From an uncultured Collinsella sp. (GTDB lineage Bacteria; Actinomycetota; Coriobacteriia; Coriobacteriales; Coriobacteriaceae): DNA of 7,722 nt. Shown one piece after another: positions 4,786 through 7,722 of the stretch. The first letter of the stretch is position 1. Each line of letters begins with the position of its first letter. A program made the translations under genes and the position numbers. The stretch spans positions 1 through 7,722 of the forward strand of contig CATZEP010000061.1 of assembly GCA_958418185.1 (NCBI GenBank). The letters are read 5' to 3'. A model generated the notes under the pieces. The model did not search any database and was not told the origin of the DNA. It saw nothing but the letters and a program-made list of their open reading frames with translations.

Positions 4786-7008
4786 ATGGAGAAGCATAAA
4801 GTGATCTGCCCGTACTGCGGCGCCGGTTGCCAGTTTAACCTCTTGGTCCAAAACGGCCAGGTCGTGGGTACCGAACCGCTCAACGGCATCACCAATCAGG
4901 GCGAGCTGTGCCTTAAGGGCATGAGCGGCTACGACTTCATCAACGACACCAAGATCTTGACTCCTCGCGTACTGCACCCGATGATCCGCCGCACCAAGGG
5001 CGCGGATCTTGAGCGCGTAAGCTGGGACGAGGCACTGGATTTCACCGCATCTAAGATGCAGGCCATAATTGACGAATATGGTCCTAACGCTGTCATGACC
5101 ACCGGCTCTTCGCGAGGCGGCGGCAATGAGGCGAACTACGTCATGCAGAAGTTTACGCGTGCGTGCATCGGCACCCACAGCGTGGACAACTGCGCCCGTA
5201 CTTGACACGGCCCTACTGTCCTCGGTCTGATGGACACGGTTGGTTCAGGTTGCATGTCATGCTCCATCCCCGGTATGGAGGATGCGGGCTGCATTTTCCT
5301 CTTCGGCTATAACCCTGCCGATTCGCACCCCATCGTCGCAAGGCGTATCGTGCGAGCCAAAGAAAAGGGTTGCAAGATCATCGTCGCCGACCCGCGCCAT
5401 ATCGAAACCGCGCGTATCGCCGATCTCTACCTTCCGATCAAGAACGGTTGCAACGTTGCGTTCCTCAACGCCTTTGCCAACTGCTTGGTCAACGATGGCC
5501 TCTACGACAAGGAATTCGTCGCCGAGCACACGAACGGCTTTGACGAGTGGTGGGAGACCATCAAGAACTACACTCCCGAATCCGTACAGGACATCACGGG
5601 TGTCGAGCCCGCGTTGATCCACCAAGCTGCCGAGATGTACGCCACGGCGAAGCCCTCTGCCATCATTGGCTGGGGTATGGGCGTATGCCAGCAGAAGCAG
5701 AACCTGAAGACGGTGCACACCATCGCCTCCATCGCCTGCGTTGCCGGCCAGATCGGCAAACCCAATTCCGGCCTCGCGCCCGTGCGCGGTCAGAATAACG
5801 TCCAGGGCTCCTGCGATATGGGCATGCTGCCCAACCTGTACCCTGGCTACCAGAAAGTCACCGACCCGGCAGTGCGTGCCAAGTTTGCCAAGGCTTGGGG
5901 CGTGCCCGAGGAAAAGCTCCCGCTCGAGGAGGGCTACAAGCTTACCGACCTGGGCCACCTGGTCGACGAGGGCAAGGTGCACTGCTTCTACAACTACGGC
6001 GAGGACCCGGTGCAGACCGAGCCCGATTCGGCCGGTATGCGCAAGACGCTCTCCGAGCTGGATCTGTTCATTTGCCAGGACATCTTTATGACGCAGACGA
6101 CCATGCTCGCCGACGTCATCCTGCCCGCTACCTCTTGGGGCGAGCACGAGGGTGTCTTTACCGCATCCGACCGTAGCTTCCAGCACTTTGACGCGGCCGT
6201 TCCGCCCAAGGGCGAGTGCCGTCACGACTGGGAGATCTTCGCGGACCTGTCTACGCGTATGGGCTACCCCATGCACTACGACAACACCGAGCAGATCTGG
6301 AACGAGTGCATTAGCCTGTGCCCCAACTTTGTGGGCGCGACCTACGAGAAGATGGCTCCCGAGGGCGGTTACGCCCAGTGGCCCGTCAAGAGCACCGATG
6401 TGAACGACCACGGTACGCCCGACATGTTCGCTGGTGGCAAGTTCACCACCAAGGACGGCCGCGCCAACCTGATGGCGCACGACTGGGAGGCGCCCTCCGA
6501 GCTTCCCGACGATGAGTACCCGCTCATCCTGTGCACCGTCCGCGAGGTCGGCCACTACAGCTGCCGCTCGATGACCGGCAACTGCAAGACGCTGGCACTG
6601 CTTGCCGACGAGCCCGGCTTTGTCCGCATGAATCCCGCGGACGCCCAGGCGCGCGGCATCAAGAACGGCGACATCGTCTCGATTCACAGCCGCCGCGGCC
6701 AGGTATACAGCCGCGCCGATGTGAGCGACCGTATCAACAAGGGCACGGTCTATATGACCTATCAGTGGTGGATCGGCAAGTGCAACGAGCTGACCATGCA
6801 CAAGGTCGACCCGGTCTCGCATACGCCCGAGGACAAGTTCTCCGCCTGCCAGGTCGACGCCATTGCCGACCAGGTTTGGGCAGAGGGCGAGGTCGAGCGT
6901 CAGTACACCGAGCTCAAGCAGGCTCTGGTGGACGCCGCCGCTCCCCAGGATGTTGAGCCCGGCGCCGCCAAGTTCGACGACGAGACGCACGTGAACCAAA
7001 TCGTGTAG
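4786..7008 (+). CDS. fdhF: Formate dehydrogenase H, selenocysteine- and molybdopterin-containing catalytic subunit
   Basis: Oxidises formate to CO2 at a bis-MGD molybdenum centre and passes electrons through a 4Fe-4S cluster. The in-frame TGA at 5203-5205 encodes selenocysteine at residue 140, giving one protein of 740 residues (E. coli FdhF 715). A reading that stops at TGA splits the gene falsely in two. Ligands C8, C11, C15 and C42 bind the cluster, and K44 is the electron-transfer lysine, numbered as in E. coli. The active-site stretch reads NCART-Sec-HGP. PVRGQNNVQG carries R334 and Q336, the counterparts of E. coli R333 and Q335. The C-terminal domain has VREVGHYSCRSMTGNC and YMTYQWWIG, both conserved. 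C156 and C159, just after the selenocysteine, are unusual (Ala and Asn in E. coli as I recall). The last 20 or so residues are an acidic tail absent from E. coli. Start: ATG at 4786 with AGGAAGGAGG (4771-4780) five bases upstream. It needs selABCD elsewhere in the genome. Confidence 0.97.
5203..5240 (+). promoter_or_regulatory. Bacterial SECIS element recoding UGA as selenocysteine
   Basis: TGA (5203-5205) is followed after 18 bases by GGTCT (5224-5228), the same distance and apical sequence as in E. coli fdhF. TGTCC (5217-5221) pairs with GGACA (5232-5236), TC (5222-5223) pairs with GA (5229-5230), and T5231 is left bulged on the 3' side. GGTCT forms the apical loop expected to bind SelB. 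Confidence 0.92.
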
Positions 7009-7029
7009 TCCCGTTCTCGTTGGCTTTTT

Positions 7030-7072
7030 GGGCCGGGCGTCCCGTACGTTCGGGAGCCCGGCCCGTTATTTT
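7030..7072 (+). terminator. Strong intercistronic terminator or attenuator between fdhF and hyfA
   Basis: GGGCCGGGC (7030-7038) pairs with GCCCGGCCC (7056-7064). Above a single bulged G (7039), TCCCG (7040-7044) pairs with CGGGA (7051-7055) around TACGTT. The 14-bp stem is followed by GTTATTTT. It starts 22 bases after the fdhF stop, and the hyfA ribosome-binding site follows at once (7074-7081). No promoter fits in between, so partial read-through or RNA processing is likely. Confidence 0.8.
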
Positions 7073-7086
7073 GAAAGGAAGTGGGG

Positions 7087-7704
7087 ATGAACCGCTTCAT
7101 CGACATCAACCCGGAGAGGTGCATCGGCTGCGGAACATGTCAGTCCGCCTGTGCCGACGCCCACCGGATGCAGGGTCTTCAGGATACGCCGCGCCTGGCG
7201 CTCGTGAAGACCGGCGGTATTTCGGCCGCCCTTGCCTGCCACCATTGCGAGGGTGCCCCCTGCGCCGAGGTTTGCCCGGTGAATGCCATCGAGCACGATG
7301 GCGATCGCATCCACGTCAAGGAGCAGGAGTGCATCGGGTGCAGGCTGTGCGCCATCGCGTGCCCCTTCGGAGCCATCCATCCCGATGGCACGTCTATCGC
7401 CGGTGTCGCAGGCATGTGCGATCCGACGCCTTCGTATCCTAAGTCCCTGAGCAGCCTGCTTACGTGGGCTCCTGGCCAGTACACCTGCGCCGTCAAGTGC
7501 GACCTGTGCGCCTTCGATCCGGACGGTCCGCATTGTGTGGCGGCGTGCCCCACCAAGGCGCTGACCGTCATGGGCGGCGCGGCCGATCGCGAGCTCGACG
7601 AGGCCAAGCGCCTGCGCTCGATCGAAAACGGTCCGGCCATCGACGTTACCGCTGTGGCCCAGGGCCTGTCCGAGAAAGCAGAAGGGAGCGTAAACAATGG
7701 ATAG
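7087..7704 (+). CDS. hyfA: Hydrogenase-4 iron-sulphur subunit HyfA-like (four 4Fe-4S motifs)
   Basis: A 205-residue electron-transfer subunit linking formate dehydrogenase to the membrane hydrogenase; E. coli HyfA is also 205 residues. All four Cys motifs are complete: C12-C15-C18-C22, C51-C54-C59-C63, C82-C85-C88-C92 and C138-C141-C150-C154. The start MNRF, the stretch HRMQGLQDTPRLALVKT (26-42) and CHHCEGAPCAEVCPVNAI (51-68) closely follow E. coli HyfA as remembered (HKTQGLQQHPRLALAKT; CHHCEEAPCLQVCPVNAI), so I prefer HyfA to HycB. The loop between motifs 3 and 4 holds two further cysteines (C111, C134). The start is ATG 7087, with AAAGGAAG at 7074-7081; the GTG at 7081 lies inside that site. 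The end overlaps the next start by eight bases, indicating translational coupling to the membrane subunit. Transcription must pass the hairpin at 7030-7072. Confidence 0.88.
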   Translation: MNRFIDINPERCIGCGTCQSACADAHRMQGLQDTPRLALVKTGGISAALACHHCEGAPCAEVCPVNAIEHDGDRIHVKEQECIGCRLCAIACPFGAIHPDGTSIAGVAGMCDPTPSYPKSLSSLLTWAPGQYTCAVKCDLCAFDPDGPHCVAACPTKALTVMGGAADRELDEAKRLRSIENGPAIDVTAVAQGLSEKAEGSVNNG

Positions 7705-7722
7705 CATGACGCTGTTTATCGC
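7697..7722 (+). CDS. Start of a probable hydrogenase-4 membrane subunit (HyfB/HycC-like), cut off by window end
   Basis: ATG at 7697 opens a frame reading MDSMTLFI up to the window end, overlapping hyfA by eight bases. GAAGGGAG at 7681-7688 is a fitting ribosome-binding site. In hyf and hyc operons the gene after the ferredoxin subunit encodes the large NuoL-like membrane protein, and E. coli HyfB also begins MD with a hydrophobic start. Eight residues cannot prove the family; the call rests mainly on position. Confidence 0.5.

Noticed and set aside
5203..5205. fdhF as a nonsense-mutated pseudogene
   Set aside because: The TGA falls exactly at the selenocysteine codon, has a SECIS hairpin behind it, and the frame stays intact to 7008.
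5257..6999. 580-codon open frame on the minus strand
   Set aside because: It lies fully antisense to fdhF and follows its codon pattern in a high-GC gene. No ribosome-binding site or recognisable family was seen.

Overview
The window looks like chromosome of a gut actinobacterium of the class Coriobacteriia, most likely Collinsella or a close relative. This rests on high-GC coding sequence, Shine-Dalgarno-led genes, and a formate-hydrogenlyase cluster beside small RelB/PIN and AbiEi-like genes. The genus is an inference from style, not from a marker gene.

Layout. Bases 1-1183 (+) are the 3' nine-tenths of a BrnQ-type branched-chain amino acid transporter. A consensus-like promoter (1195-1223) then drives a tRNA-Pro(TGG) and tRNA-Gly(TCC) pair, closed by an intrinsic terminator (1443-1479). 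Bases 1500-3740 form a minus-strand accessory block. It holds an AbiEi-like protein with a nuclease-type C-terminal domain (1658-2665) and a RelB/DinJ antitoxin with an overlapping PIN-domain partner (3735-2925). Each transcription unit is followed on its 3' side by a long perfect hairpin with the same arm sequence (1526-1596 and 2842-2910). The 455-base gene-free stretch 3736-4191 is AT-rich and full of signals: a probable antitoxin operator, a 28-bp tandem repeat, an 11-bp-arm palindrome, a candidate promoter and a folded 5' leader.

Bases 4192-7722 (+) start a formate hydrogenlyase operon: hydN (4Fe-4S protein), fdhF (selenocysteine formate dehydrogenase H, read through an in-frame TGA at 5203-5205 with a SECIS hairpin behind it), hyfA (4Fe-4S subunit of hydrogenase 4) and the first codons of what is probably hyfB. 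FdhF would oxidise formate to CO2, the ferredoxin-like proteins would carry the electrons, and the membrane hydrogenase encoded beyond the window would reduce protons to H2. A strong hairpin-plus-T-rich terminator sits between fdhF and hyfA with no room for a promoter behind it, so it probably sets the ratio of dehydrogenase to hydrogenase.

Most noteworthy points: the paired long hairpins around the nuclease gene; the folded leader with competing helices before hydN; a missing cluster-ligand cysteine in HydN; a PIN protein lacking two of its four expected acidic residues; and a G9 tract just upstream of the nuclease gene start.
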